Source of the DNA: an uncultured Alphaproteobacteria bacterium
GTDB lineage: Bacteria > Pseudomonadota > Alphaproteobacteria > Rhizobiales > Ancalomicrobiaceae
Length of the DNA: 64,000 bases
Assembly (NCBI GenBank): GCA_937892955.1
Contig: CALBKH010000036.1
Coordinates: 1 to 64,000 of the forward strand
Direction of reading: 5' to 3'
The first letter of the stretch is position 1. Every line of letters begins with the position of its first letter. The notes under the pieces are model-generated. The model ran no database searches. It was given only the letters and a program-made list of their open reading frames with translations, and had not been told where the DNA came from. Below are positions 36,949 to 46,139 of this stretch, in pieces. The translations under genes were made by a program, and so were the position numbers.

Positions 36949-38145
36949 ATGGGCAAACCACACGTGATCATCGCCGGTGGCGGCATCGGCGGAATGGCGG
37001 CGGCGTTGTCGCTGCTGCGCAAGGGCATCGACGTCGACATCTACGAACAGGCGCAGGAATTCCGCGAGGTCGGCGCCGGCATCCAGATCAGCCCGAACGG
37101 CAATCGGTGCCTCGATCATCTCGGGGTCTTCGAGCAACTGAAGGTTCTGTCCTGCGACGCGGACGGCAAAGAGATCCGGCTGTGGAACAGCGGACGGACG
37201 TGGAAGCTGTTCGATCTCGGACAGGAAGCGGTGGCGCGCTACGGCTATCCCTATCTCACCGTCTACCGGCCGGACCTGCTCCAGGTGCTGACCGACGCGG
37301 TGCGGGCTCTGAAGCCGGACGCGTTGCATCTCGGCGCCAAAGCGAGCGACTGCACGCAGAACGGCGGCGAGGTGGTGCTCCATCTGGACGGCGGCGCGAA
37401 GGTCACGGGCGACGTCCTGATCGGTGCGGACGGCGTCCATTCGCGGATCCGCAACGTGCTCCACGGCGAGAGCAAGGCGCGCTTCTCCGGCATGATGGCG
37501 TGGCGCGGCGTGATCCCGATGGAACGCCTGCCGTCCCACATGACACGACGCGTGGCGACCAACTGGGTCGGCCCGGGCGCCCATGTCGTCTGCTACCCGT
37601 TGCGCGGCGGCAAGCTGATGAACTTCGTCGCCACGGTCAACCGTGACGACTGGCAGATCGAATCCTGGAGCACCGAAGGGTCCGTCGACGAGTGCCGCAA
37701 GGATTTCGTCGGTTGGCACGAGGACATCCAGACGATGATCTCCGCGGCGCCGTCGCTCTTCAAATGGGCGTTGATGGGGTGGCCGCCGATGGACCGGTGG
37801 ACGATCGGTCGGACGACGCTGCTCGGCGACGCCTGCCATTCGACGCTGCCCTTCCTGGCGCAGGGCGCCGTGATGGCGCTCGAGGATTCGGTCGTGCTCG
37901 GGCGGGCCTTCGAGGCGTCCGGCGACGACGTTGCGCAGGCCCTCGCCCGCTACGAGAAGGCGCGCATCGACGTCACCCGCCGCAAGGTGCTCGGCGCTTC
38001 CGCCAACACCGAGCGCTTCCACAATCCGGCTCTCGCCACCGAAGAGGGCGCGAAGGCCTACATCGACGAGCAGTGGAGCCGCGAAGCGATCCTGCAGCGT
38101 TACGAGTGGATCTTCACCGACGACGTCACCCGGAACCCGATCTGA
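36949..38145 (+). CDS. FAD-dependent monooxygenase, 3-hydroxybenzoate 6-hydroxylase/salicylate hydroxylase-like, module B
   Basis: 398-residue class A flavoprotein hydroxylase. GGGIGG (about residue 10), GADGVHSRIR (DG motif) and LLGDACHSTLPFLAQGA (second FAD motif) are intact. The GDACHxTLPFLAQG form is common in salicylate hydroxylases as well as 3-hydroxybenzoate 6-hydroxylases. With FAH and bicupin genes upstream in the operon, a product of the gentisate type is expected. A terminator follows. Confidence 0.83.
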   Translation: MGKPHVIIAGGGIGGMAAALSLLRKGIDVDIYEQAQEFREVGAGIQISPNGNRCLDHLGVFEQLKVLSCDADGKEIRLWNSGRTWKLFDLGQEAVARYGYPYLTVYRPDLLQVLTDAVRALKPDALHLGAKASDCTQNGGEVVLHLDGGAKVTGDVLIGADGVHSRIRNVLHGESKARFSGMMAWRGVIPMERLPSHMTRRVATNWVGPGAHVVCYPLRGGKLMNFVATVNRDDWQIESWSTEGSVDECRKDFVGWHEDIQTMISAAPSLFKWALMGWPPMDRWTIGRTTLLGDACHSTLPFLAQGAVMALEDSVVLGRAFEASGDDVAQALARYEKARIDVTRRKVLGASANTERFHNPALATEEGAKAYIDEQWSREAILQRYEWIFTDDVTRNPI

Positions 38146-38241
38146 CCGGTCGGCGACCCGCCGCCCGCCGAAGCGCATGCGCCGCGGCGGGCGGGGCCGG
38201 CGGTCCCTCTCCCGAGTTCGCCGACCCGACAGGGGCACCTC

Positions 38242-38282
38242 GACCATCGCCGACGCGGACCGTCCGGCGATGGTCGTCTTTT
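38242..38282 (+). terminator. Rho-independent terminator of module B
   Basis: GACCATCGCCG (38242-38252) pairs perfectly with CGGCGATGGTC (38265-38275), followed by GTC and TTTT (38279-38282). It lies about 100 bases after the monooxygenase stop. Confidence 0.7.
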
Positions 38283-38445
38283 CGTGCCGATGCGCCGTCC
38301 GACCATCACCACCGCGAACACCGGACCGCGGTCGTCGCCGGGCCCGCACCGGACACGCGGCAAATCCTCCCGCCACTCGGTCGTTTCGGCGCGGGCCGGC
38401 ACGGGGCGTGGAACGCCTCGATTTCCGATCGGAGGCGTCGTCCCC

Positions 38446-38736
38446 GTGAGCCGTCCGGATGCAACTCGAGTCGCCCCCCTCGACGATCGCGATGTCGACG
38501 GCGCTTCTCCACCCGCCTATCGATCGGAGGCGGCGCTGGCCCGCGAGCTGGCGATCGATCCTCGGCGCCTACGGGTCCTGCGGGAGATCGGCCTCACCTC
38601 TCCGGTGAATCTCGCCGGTCGCCACGTCTACGATCGCACCGAGGCACGCCGCTGCGCGGTGCTGCTGCGGTTCCAGCGGCGAGGTGTCGGTCTCGATGAA
38701 TGCGGCCGCCTCTTCGGTGATGAACGAGACGGCTGA
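38446..38736 (+). CDS. Small MerR-like HTH protein
   Basis: 96 residues from a GTG preceded by GGAGG at good spacing. Residues about 28-90 resemble a MerR DNA-binding domain: AALARELAIDPRRLRVLREIGL, then the wing VNLAGRHVYDRTEARRC and the helix LLRFQRRGVGLDEC. No effector domain follows, so it may be a chaperone-modulator (CbpM-like) or a short regulator. It stands alone between module B and the hydroxycinnamate operon, pointing towards the convergent MFS gene. Confidence 0.6.
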   Translation: MSRPDATRVAPLDDRDVDGASPPAYRSEAALARELAIDPRRLRVLREIGLTSPVNLAGRHVYDRTEARRCAVLLRFQRRGVGLDECGRLFGDERDG

Positions 38737-38926
38737 AGGCGGATCTCCCCCCGCTGCCGCGAGCGGCCCGCCGAGGTTTCGGCGGGCGAACGTCGATCGA
38801 CCTCGAGGATGCCACCGCAACGGGCGTCGCGCCGCGCGCCGCTTCTTTCCGACCCGCCGGAAGTGGTTCGCGGATCGCACCGCCGAAGACGGGATAAAAG
38901 AGGGGATCGGGCGGTGTCGACGACGA

Positions 38927-40237
38927 TCACGTCCGCGCGCGGTCACGTCCGAGTGCGGCGAGGACGAGGAGGGTGGCGATCGACAGGGTCAGCATCGCGG
39001 CCGTGTACCAGAGACTGGCCGAGAAGTTGGAGGTGAGATCGCGTAGACGACCGATGACGATCGGCGCCGTGGCCGAACCGACGATGCCGGCGGCGTTGAT
39101 GAGGGCGGTCCCGGCGGGACGACCCTTCGGCGACAGATGGAGCGGCGGCACGGTCCAGAACACGGTCATCGCCGTCAGCGATCCCATCGAGGCGAGACAG
39201 AGACCGACGACCCGCACCTGGATGATGCTCGACAGCGCGACCAGTCCCCAGCCGGCGACGGCGATCGCCATCGGCACGACGATGTACCAGGTCCGCTCGG
39301 TGCGTCGATCGGACAGGGCGCTCCACAGCGGCATCATGATGCCGGCGCAGACCGCGGGAACGGCCGTCATCAGCCCGACCACCAGATAGTCGCTGGTGAA
39401 CCCCTTCAGCGCCTCGTTCATGATCTGCGGCGTCCAGCTCGAATTGGTGGTCAAGGACACCACCAGTCCGAAATAGGCGAGGCACAACAACAGGACCGAA
39501 GGGCTGCGGAGTTCCGCCCAGACGCCGGTACGGCGGTGTCCGTCGGGGGATGCGTGCAACCCCTGTTCGGCTTCGATCCGCTGCTGCAGCGCCGATTTTT
39601 CCTCATCGCTCAGCCAGCGAGCCGTCTTCGGTCCGTTCGGCAGGAGGTACAGGGTGACGAAACCGAGAGCGACCGACGGGAGGCCCTCCAGCAGGAACAA
39701 CCACTGCCAGCCCTCCAAGCCGCCCAGGCCGTCCATCTTCAGGAACAGGCCGGAGACCGGACTGCCGAGGGCGATGGTCACCGGTTGGGCCAGGAAGAAG
39801 AGCGCGATGGCGCGACCGCGGTGCGACGGCGGGAACCAATAGGTCAGATAGAGCAGGACGCCTGGCAGGAAGCCGGCTTCGGCGACGCCGACCAGGAAAC
39901 GGAGCCCGTAGAGACTCCAGGCGCCGACCGCGAACATGGTCGCCGCCGAAGCGAGGCCCCAGGTGATCATGATCCGCGAGATCCAGAGGCGTGCTCCGAA
40001 CCTCACGAGAAGCAGATTGCTCGGCACCTCGCAGAGTATGTAGCCGATGTAGAAGATCGCGATCGACAGCCCGAACTCGGCCGCCGAGATCTTCAGGTCC
40101 TTGTTCATCTCGAGCGCGGCGAAACCGATGTTGATCCGGTCGAGGAACGAGGCGACGTAGAGGACGAAGAGCAGCGGTATGAGTCTGCGATAGGCCTTGG
40201 CGATGGCGCGTTCGTCGGCCGTGGTCGTGATCGTCAT
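38927..40237 (-). CDS. MFS transporter (anion:cation symporter family)
   Basis: 436 residues with twelve hydrophobic segments in two halves. The opening YRRLIPLLFVLYVASFLDRINIGFA is typical of the phthalate/tartrate/hexuronate (ACS) group. It starts at ATG behind GGGAGGAG. Last gene of the hydroxycinnamate operon and likely the hydroxycinnamate or vanillate importer. Confidence 0.88.
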   Translation of the reverse strand: MTITTTADERAIAKAYRRLIPLLFVLYVASFLDRINIGFAALEMNKDLKISAAEFGLSIAIFYIGYILCEVPSNLLLVRFGARLWISRIMITWGLASAATMFAVGAWSLYGLRFLVGVAEAGFLPGVLLYLTYWFPPSHRGRAIALFFLAQPVTIALGSPVSGLFLKMDGLGGLEGWQWLFLLEGLPSVALGFVTLYLLPNGPKTARWLSDEEKSALQQRIEAEQGLHASPDGHRRTGVWAELRSPSVLLLCLAYFGLVVSLTTNSSWTPQIMNEALKGFTSDYLVVGLMTAVPAVCAGIMMPLWSALSDRRTERTWYIVVPMAIAVAGWGLVALSSIIQVRVVGLCLASMGSLTAMTVFWTVPPLHLSPKGRPAGTALINAAGIVGSATAPIVIGRLRDLTSNFSASLWYTAAMLTLSIATLLVLAALGRDRART

Positions 40238-40392
40238 GCGACACGCTCCTCCCTTCGGCGGACCGGTTCGGCCTCTCGCCCCGAGAAAACGGGACGGCAC
40301 CCGGACGCGACCGCTTCTTCATTCGCCCTCACGGGGCGTTTCGGACGGACCCACGCCGCGGCGCTCTCGCCGCCGCCACGTGGCCGTCCCGG

Positions 40393-41556
40393 TCAGGTAC
40401 GACGGCTCGCCGGCTTGAGCCCCATGAGCCCGGCGATGAGATTTCGCAGCGTCTCCGACGTTCCCGCGGCGATCGTGGCGCTGCGGGCGTCGCGGTAGTG
40501 GCGTTCCATGGCGTATTCGGCATTGAGGCCGAAGGCGCCCATGATCTGCACGCCCTGGTTCGCGACGCGCGCGTAGGTTTCGGAGGCGAAGAGTTTGGCT
40601 TCACTGATCTCGCGCAGGGCGTCGCGATCCTTCGCCACCAGCCAGGCCGCCTTCATCGTGAGGAGGCGGGCGGCGTCGACGGCAGTCTGCATCTCGGCGA
40701 CGGTGTGGCCGATCGCCTGGAACGAGCCGATCGGCTGGCCGAACTGGCGACGCTCCTGGGCATAGGTGCGAGCGAGATCGACCACCGCGCGGGCGCCGCC
40801 GCAGCTGCTCGCCGCGGAGACCGCCCGCTCCAGTTGGAGGCCGGACATCAGGCAGTCCCAGCCACCGCCTTCGCCACCGACGAGGCGGTCGTCGGGAACG
40901 AAGACGTCGGCGAAGAAGACCTCGTAGGTGCCGGTCGAGCGGCGCCCGAGCATGTCGAGCTTCCGCAGTTCCACGCCGGGCGCGTCGTTGTCGATCAGCA
41001 GCATCGACAGACCCTGCCGGTAGGGAACGGTGCGGTCGGTCTTCAGATAGACGGAGAGCACACAGTCCGGCAGGCCGGCGCCGGTGTTCCAGAGCTTCTG
41101 GCCGTTGACGATCCATCCGCCCTCGGTGCGCACCGCATGGGTCTTCATCGCTCCGGCGTCCGACCCGGCGTCGGGTTCGGAGATCGAAATGGCGAACTTG
41201 ACCCGACCGTCCATCAGGCGCGGCAGCCAATGGTGCTTCTGGGCCTCGGTTCCCTTGCGCAGGATGTTGAGCCCGCAGAAGATCGAACTCGAATAGGACA
41301 TGCACAGATCGGCACTGTGGCGCGACAGTTCCTCGACCAGCAACGCGACGTCGACGGCGTCGCCACCGAGCCCGCCGTATTCGACCGGAAACGGCATCTG
41401 ATAGAGGCCGGCCTCGGCCCAGGCACGATGCAGCTCCTCGGGAAAGACGCGTTCGCGATCCCATCGTCGCAGCCGTTCCGGCGGCGCCTCGCGCTCCATC
41501 AGCCGGGCGACCGAGTCGCACAGGAGTTCCTGTTCCTCGCTGAGGTCGAAATCCAT
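40393..41556 (-). CDS. Acyl-CoA dehydrogenase
   Basis: 387 residues with all three acyl-CoA dehydrogenase domains: helical N-domain from MDFDLSEEQELL, middle beta domain (ISISEPDAGSDAGAM), and C-domain (YAQERRQFGQPIGSFQAI). In the C-terminal motif the usual EGT is AGT (IAAGTSE), so the catalytic base is probably at another position, as in isovaleryl-CoA dehydrogenases. The start was chosen for its GGAGGG site. Pseudomonas ferulate clusters also contain an acyl-CoA dehydrogenase gene of uncertain need; side-chain reduction or beta-oxidation of phenylpropanoids is a possible role. Confidence 0.88.
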   Translation of the reverse strand: MDFDLSEEQELLCDSVARLMEREAPPERLRRWDRERVFPEELHRAWAEAGLYQMPFPVEYGGLGGDAVDVALLVEELSRHSADLCMSYSSSIFCGLNILRKGTEAQKHHWLPRLMDGRVKFAISISEPDAGSDAGAMKTHAVRTEGGWIVNGQKLWNTGAGLPDCVLSVYLKTDRTVPYRQGLSMLLIDNDAPGVELRKLDMLGRRSTGTYEVFFADVFVPDDRLVGGEGGGWDCLMSGLQLERAVSAASSCGGARAVVDLARTYAQERRQFGQPIGSFQAIGHTVAEMQTAVDAARLLTMKAAWLVAKDRDALREISEAKLFASETYARVANQGVQIMGAFGLNAEYAMERHYRDARSATIAAGTSETLRNLIAGLMGLKPASRRT

Positions 41557-41625
41557 CACCCGCTCCCTCCAGAGCGGATTCCGACCCGATCGCATCGGCT
41601 CGAAATCCGCTTCCGTTCCATGGTC

Positions 41626-41674
41626 GAGCAAGTTCTTCTCGATCAGGTTGGTTCAACCTGATCGGAACATGCTC
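41626..41674. repeat. Palindromic intergenic repeat (GATCAGGTTG type)
   Basis: CGATCAGGTTG (41640-41650), loop GTT, CAACCTGATCG (41654-41664), with imperfect outer arms GAGCAAGTTC and GAACATGCTC. It abuts the stop codon of the acyl-CoA ligase gene. Elements of this shape, starting GAGCAT-TTCCGATCAGGTTG, are common between genes in Hyphomicrobiales genomes. It may also shape the mRNA end between two genes of the operon. Only this copy was seen in the window. Confidence 0.6.
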
Positions 41675-43785
41675 TAGCGCACCCGCATCAGCGCATCGAG
41701 CGCCAGCACACCTTCGCCCTCGGCGTAGACGACCAGAGGGTTGACGTCGATTTCCGCCACTTCCGGATGGGCACGGACGAAGGCGCCGACGGCGCGAACC
41801 GCGGAGACGACGGCCGCGACGTCGCGCGGCGGCGCTCCGCGGAAGGCGCCGAGCAGGGCCGCACCGGCGAGCCGGCCGAGTTCGTCACGGATGCGATCGT
41901 CCGACGCGTCGGCGGGCAGGATGCGGCTGTCGTGCAGAGCCTCGGCGAGGACGCCGCCCATGCCGACCATCAGCACCGGACCCCATTCCGGATCGGTCTT
42001 GGCGCCGAGGATCAGTTCGACGCCTCGAGCGGCCATCGGTTCGACGAGCACACCGTCCAGTACGACGCCGGGAGCGGCAGCGGAGACCGCGTCGTGCAGC
42101 AGCCGCCATCCGGCCTCCAGCCCGACGCGATCGGCGAGACCGAGGACGACGCCGCCGACGTCGCTCTTGTGGGAGAGCTCCGGCGATTGCGCCTTGAGGA
42201 CGACCGGCCAACCGAGCTGCTCGGCGGCGGCGATCGCCTCGTCGAGCGAGGCGACGAGACGGCCCGCGGCGACCGGCAGCCCCGCCGCGCCGAGGTGACG
42301 TTTGGCGAGGTATTCCGGTACCACACCGGGCGCCAGCGGTTCCGCCGGGGTGGTCGGGAGCGGCGTACCGGCCGACGCGATCGTCGCAGCGTGGCGCGAC
42401 AATCGGGCGACCGCCCGCAACGCCCGTTCCGGCGAACGGAAATAGGGGACGCCCGCGGCGCGGATCTCGTCGACGAAGCTCTGAGGGATCGGCGCGTCCT
42501 CGCCGAGCATGGCGAAGACCATGGTGCGCCGGTCGGCGTAGCGGCGGACGGCGTCGATCACCGGCGGCATCTTGATCCGCGCCATGTCGGCCGACGACAG
42601 GATGATGCAGAGCACGATGCTGCCGAGCCGCGTGTCTTCGAGCAGCGGCTCGATGGTCTTGGCGTAGAGGCCCGGATCGACCAACGGCTGCGCCGTGAGG
42701 TCGAGCGGGTTGGTCGCCAGGACGAGACCGGGCGCGGCGGCGGCGATCGCCTCGGCCACCGCCCCGGTCGGCTGGGGCAGCGGCAGGTCGAGGTCGCGGC
42801 AGTAGTCGAGCATCATCGCCTTGAAGGCGCCGGACTCGCCGAAGATCGCGGTGCCGCCGTGCGGCAGGACCCGGCAGCGCACCACCATCTCGGTGACGTC
42901 GACCAGTTCCTCGAGCGTGTCGACGACGATCGCTCCGGCGCTCTCCGCCACCGTGCGCATGACGTCGTGGTCGCCGGCCATGGCGCCGGTGTGGGTGGCG
43001 GCCGCGGCGCGCGCTTCGCTCGACTTGCCGGGATGGAGGAGGACGATCGCCTTGTCGAGCGTTCGCGCCCGCGCGACGAGGCCCAGGAAGCGCGCCGGAT
43101 CGCGGATCTGTTCGGCCACCAGAGTGACGGCGCGAGTGAAGGGGTCGGCGAGGAGATGATCGAGAAAATCCTCGATGCCGTCGGTCGCCTCGTTGCCGGT
43201 GGAGACCGAGAAGGAGACGCCGATGTCGCGGCCGTGCAGGGCGGCGCGTAGCATCGCCGCCATGGCGCCACTCTGCGAGACGACGGCGACGCCCGGTTCG
43301 GCGAGCGGCCGCGGATCGGTGGCGCTGAAGGTCAAGGGTACGCCGTCGACGTAGTTGAGCATGCCGAGGCAGTTCGGACCCTCGATCACCATGCCGGAGG
43401 CGCGGGCGATCTCGGCGATCCGCTCCTGGGCGGCACGCCCCTCCGCTCCGGTCTCGGCGAAGCCGGCGGAAAAGACGATCACCCCGCCGACGCCGCGCTC
43501 GGCACAGCCCTCGATCGCGGCGAGAACCGCGTCGCCCGGCACGGCGAGGACGACGCAGTCGACACCCTGCGGCAGGGCGCGGGTGTCGGGTACGCAGCGC
43601 CGCCCGCGGATCTCGGCGCGGACCGGATGGACGAGGTGGATGCCCCCGGAGAAGCCGAAGCGCTCGAGATTGTCGAGCACTTTGCCGGCGAGCGACGACG
43701 AGGTCGCCGATACGCCGGCGAGGGCGACGGACCGCGGCCGGAGCAGGCGGCTCATGGCATTCCGGGGTGCGATGGCGTCGGTCAC
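41674..43785 (-). CDS. NDP-forming acyl-CoA ligase, probable hydroxycinnamoyl (feruloyl)-CoA synthetase (FerA type)
   Basis: 703 residues: CoA-binding Rossmann domain (LLRPRSVALAGVSATSSSLAGK, about 14-130), flavodoxin-like ligase domains (about 150-460), and C-terminal ATP-grasp domain (about 480-700). This is the ADP-forming acetyl-CoA synthetase superfamily, to which the feruloyl-CoA synthetase FerA of Sphingobium belongs, rather than the AMP-forming Fcs of Pseudomonas. It starts at GTG, 24 bases after the aldehyde dehydrogenase gene. With the hydratase-lyase in the operon, activation of ferulate or p-coumarate is the likely role. Confidence 0.83.
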   Translation of the reverse strand: MTDAIAPRNAMSRLLRPRSVALAGVSATSSSLAGKVLDNLERFGFSGGIHLVHPVRAEIRGRRCVPDTRALPQGVDCVVLAVPGDAVLAAIEGCAERGVGGVIVFSAGFAETGAEGRAAQERIAEIARASGMVIEGPNCLGMLNYVDGVPLTFSATDPRPLAEPGVAVVSQSGAMAAMLRAALHGRDIGVSFSVSTGNEATDGIEDFLDHLLADPFTRAVTLVAEQIRDPARFLGLVARARTLDKAIVLLHPGKSSEARAAAATHTGAMAGDHDVMRTVAESAGAIVVDTLEELVDVTEMVVRCRVLPHGGTAIFGESGAFKAMMLDYCRDLDLPLPQPTGAVAEAIAAAAPGLVLATNPLDLTAQPLVDPGLYAKTIEPLLEDTRLGSIVLCIILSSADMARIKMPPVIDAVRRYADRRTMVFAMLGEDAPIPQSFVDEIRAAGVPYFRSPERALRAVARLSRHAATIASAGTPLPTTPAEPLAPGVVPEYLAKRHLGAAGLPVAAGRLVASLDEAIAAAEQLGWPVVLKAQSPELSHKSDVGGVVLGLADRVGLEAGWRLLHDAVSAAAPGVVLDGVLVEPMAARGVELILGAKTDPEWGPVLMVGMGGVLAEALHDSRILPADASDDRIRDELGRLAGAALLGAFRGAPPRDVAAVVSAVRAVGAFVRAHPEVAEIDVNPLVVYAEGEGVLALDALMRVR

Positions 43786-43809
43786 GATGACGTCTTCCTC
43801 TCGACGGGA

Positions 43810-45273
43810 TCAGAACGGGTAGGTTCGCGGCGTCGACTGCACCGTGACCAGGTGGTCGGTGGTGAATTCCTCGAGGATCCACTCGCCGCCGAAGCGACCG
43901 AGCCCGCTGTTCTTCTCGCCGCCGAAGGGACAGTTCGGCGCGGAATGGACGGTGGCGTCGTTGACGTGGGTCAGACCGACGCGCAGCCGGCGGGCGAAGG
44001 CGACACCGCGTTCGAGATCGCGGGTGAAGACGGCACTCGACAGACCGTATTCGGTATCCTCGGCCAACCTGAGCGCGTGCTCCTCGTTCTCGGCCCGGAT
44101 CAACCCCACCACGGGGCCGAACTGTTCGGCCCGGGCGAGTTCGGCGTCGGCGGGAACCTCGGCGAAGACGTGGGGCGGCAGCACGAGCCCCTCCGGCCGC
44201 CCGGCGAGCAGGCACTCGTAACCGGCCTCGTGCGCCACCTCGATCCCGCGGACGAGGCGGTCGAGCTGACGCCGGTTGATCAGCGGGCCGATCACCGTCG
44301 CCGGATCGGAGGGATCGCCGACCCGCAACGCCGCGACACGGGTGCGGAACGCCGCGGCGAAGTCGGCATGGAGCGTCCGGTCGACGATGATCCGGTTGGT
44401 GCTCATGCAGATCTGACCGGCGTGCAGGAAGCGGCCGTAGACGGCGGCATCGACGGCCCGGTCGAGGTCGGCGTCGTCGAGGACGACGAGCGGAGCATTG
44501 CCGCCGAGTTCGAGGGCCACGCCCTTCAGCCGCCGGCTCTCCGCCGCCAGCCGCGCGATGCGGCGGCCGACCGCGGTGGAGCCGGTGAAGGAGACGAAGC
44601 GCGGCACGTCGTGGAGGGTGAAGGCATCGCCGATCACCTCGACGGCGCCGACCACGACGTTGAGGACGCCGGCCGGAAGCCCCGCCTCCTCGTAGAGGCG
44701 GGCGAGGAGCAGACCGCCGGTGATCGGCGTGTCGTCGGCCGGCTTCAGCACGACCGTGTTGCCGAGGGCGACGGCGGCGGCGACCGAGCGGTTGGAGAGC
44801 GACAACGGCCAGTTCCACGGACTGATCACACCGATCACCCCGAGCGGTTCGCGATAGACGCGGTTCTCCTTGCCGGGCACGTCGCCGGGAAGGATCTTTC
44901 CGGTCATGCGATAGGCGAGCGAAGACGCTTCGATCGCCTGGGCGCGGACGGCCCGCCACTCCATCTCCGCCTTGAGCCGGGTGCTGCCGGCTTCGCGCAC
45001 CAGCCAGTCGACGATCTCGTCCCGCCGCCTTTCCAGGACGTCGAGGAAGGAGGTGAAGAGCCGGTGCCGTTCCGACGGCAGACTGCGGGCCCAGGTCCCC
45101 TGGGCGCGCTCGGCGGAGGCGTAGGCGTCGTCGAGATCGTCGAGCGATGCCTGAGGGATCTCGGCGACGGTCTCCCCGGTGTAGGGGTCGCGGTCGACGA
45201 GCACCGTGCCCGCCCGCCCGCGCGACCAACGCCCGCCGATGAACTGATCGAAGGGAACGGACCACTCCATCAT
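43810..45273 (-). CDS. Aldehyde dehydrogenase, probable vanillin/benzaldehyde dehydrogenase
   Basis: 487-residue NAD(P)-dependent aldehyde dehydrogenase. Catalytic Glu is in GVALELGGNAP and catalytic Cys in LHAGQICMSTN; SPWNWPL and FTGST mark the coenzyme site. It follows the hydratase-lyase gene by 8 bases, so it most likely oxidises the aromatic aldehyde (vanillin or 4-hydroxybenzaldehyde) released by that enzyme. Confidence 0.88.
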   Translation of the reverse strand: MMEWSVPFDQFIGGRWSRGRAGTVLVDRDPYTGETVAEIPQASLDDLDDAYASAERAQGTWARSLPSERHRLFTSFLDVLERRRDEIVDWLVREAGSTRLKAEMEWRAVRAQAIEASSLAYRMTGKILPGDVPGKENRVYREPLGVIGVISPWNWPLSLSNRSVAAAVALGNTVVLKPADDTPITGGLLLARLYEEAGLPAGVLNVVVGAVEVIGDAFTLHDVPRFVSFTGSTAVGRRIARLAAESRRLKGVALELGGNAPLVVLDDADLDRAVDAAVYGRFLHAGQICMSTNRIIVDRTLHADFAAAFRTRVAALRVGDPSDPATVIGPLINRRQLDRLVRGIEVAHEAGYECLLAGRPEGLVLPPHVFAEVPADAELARAEQFGPVVGLIRAENEEHALRLAEDTEYGLSSAVFTRDLERGVAFARRLRVGLTHVNDATVHSAPNCPFGGEKNSGLGRFGGEWILEEFTTDHLVTVQSTPRTYPF

Positions 45274-45281
45274 GGCTCGCC

Positions 45282-46139
45282 TCACCGGTCGTAGGCGCCG
45301 AGGCCGGGCTTGTAGGTCTTGTCGTCGAGGAACTGCTTCATCCCCTGAGCCCGTCCGCCCTCGGGATCGGCGTTGGTCGTCTGGTCGCCCTTGGCGGTCA
45401 GATACTCCGCCGCCTCCTCCCAGCCCATCTCGAGGATGTGCTTGTAGGAGATCTTGGTGGCGCGCAGCACCATCGGGTTCTTGCCGAGCAGGTTCTTCGC
45501 CAGCCGGCGGGTCTCCTCGACGAGATCGGCCTTGGGGAAGGCCTTGTTGACGATGCCGAGGTCGGCGGCGATGCGGCCGTCGAACTTTTCGCCGGTCATC
45601 ATGTAGTAGAGACCGAGGCGATGGTTCACCAGCGTCGACATCGCCTTGGGCACGACGCCGCCGGGAATGATGCCCCAGTTGATCTCCGAAAGCCCGAAGA
45701 CGGCGTCCTGGTCGGCATAGGCGAGATCGCAGCAGATGAGCGGCGTGAAGGCACCGCCGAAGCACCAGCCGTTGACCATGGCGATGGTCGGCTTGCCGTA
45801 CCACATCAACTTGCGCCACTGCCAGTTGCGGTTCTCGCGTTGAGCGCGACGACGGTCGAGATCGCTCATGGCGTCGGTGGTGCGGAAGAAGCCCTGCAGA
45901 TCCATGCCTGCGGAGAAGGCCTCGCCCTCACCGGTGAGCACGACGACACCGCAGCGATCGTCGAGTTCGAGCGCGTCGAGAACCTCGTTCATCTCGATCG
46001 CCATTTCGAGACTCATGGCGTTGCGTTTCTCCGGACGCGCCAGACGTACCCAGGCGATACCGTCTTCCAGTTCCACCTTCACGGTGTTGCCGCCGGGAAG
46101 CGGTGCGGTCGAGGTGCTGTTCGGATCGTAGTCGCTCAT
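45282..46139 (-). CDS. ech: Hydroxycinnamoyl-CoA hydratase-lyase (enoyl-CoA hydratase family)
   Basis: 285 residues. It converts feruloyl-, coumaroyl- or caffeoyl-CoA to the benzaldehyde plus acetyl-CoA. Near-identity of motif regions with Pseudomonas HCHL is visible: IAWVRLARPEKRNAMS, AMVNGWCFGGAF (oxyanion hole), FGLSEINWGI with the catalytic Glu, and the C-terminal GGRAQGMKQFLDDK, which ordinary enoyl-CoA hydratases lack. First gene of a five-gene minus-strand operon. Confidence 0.92.
   Translation of the reverse strand: MSDYDPNSTSTAPLPGGNTVKVELEDGIAWVRLARPEKRNAMSLEMAIEMNEVLDALELDDRCGVVVLTGEGEAFSAGMDLQGFFRTTDAMSDLDRRRAQRENRNWQWRKLMWYGKPTIAMVNGWCFGGAFTPLICCDLAYADQDAVFGLSEINWGIIPGGVVPKAMSTLVNHRLGLYYMMTGEKFDGRIAADLGIVNKAFPKADLVEETRRLAKNLLGKNPMVLRATKISYKHILEMGWEEAAEYLTAKGDQTTNADPEGGRAQGMKQFLDDKTYKPGLGAYDR

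Noticed and set aside
38150..38210. GC-rich inverted repeat (CCGCCCGCCG / CGGCGGGCGG) after module B
   Set aside because: Strong stem but no T-run; the better terminator lies just downstream and is listed instead.
41885..45265. 1126-codon minus-strand open frame
   Set aside because: Out-of-frame product of the ligase and aldehyde dehydrogenase genes, Arg-rich throughout.
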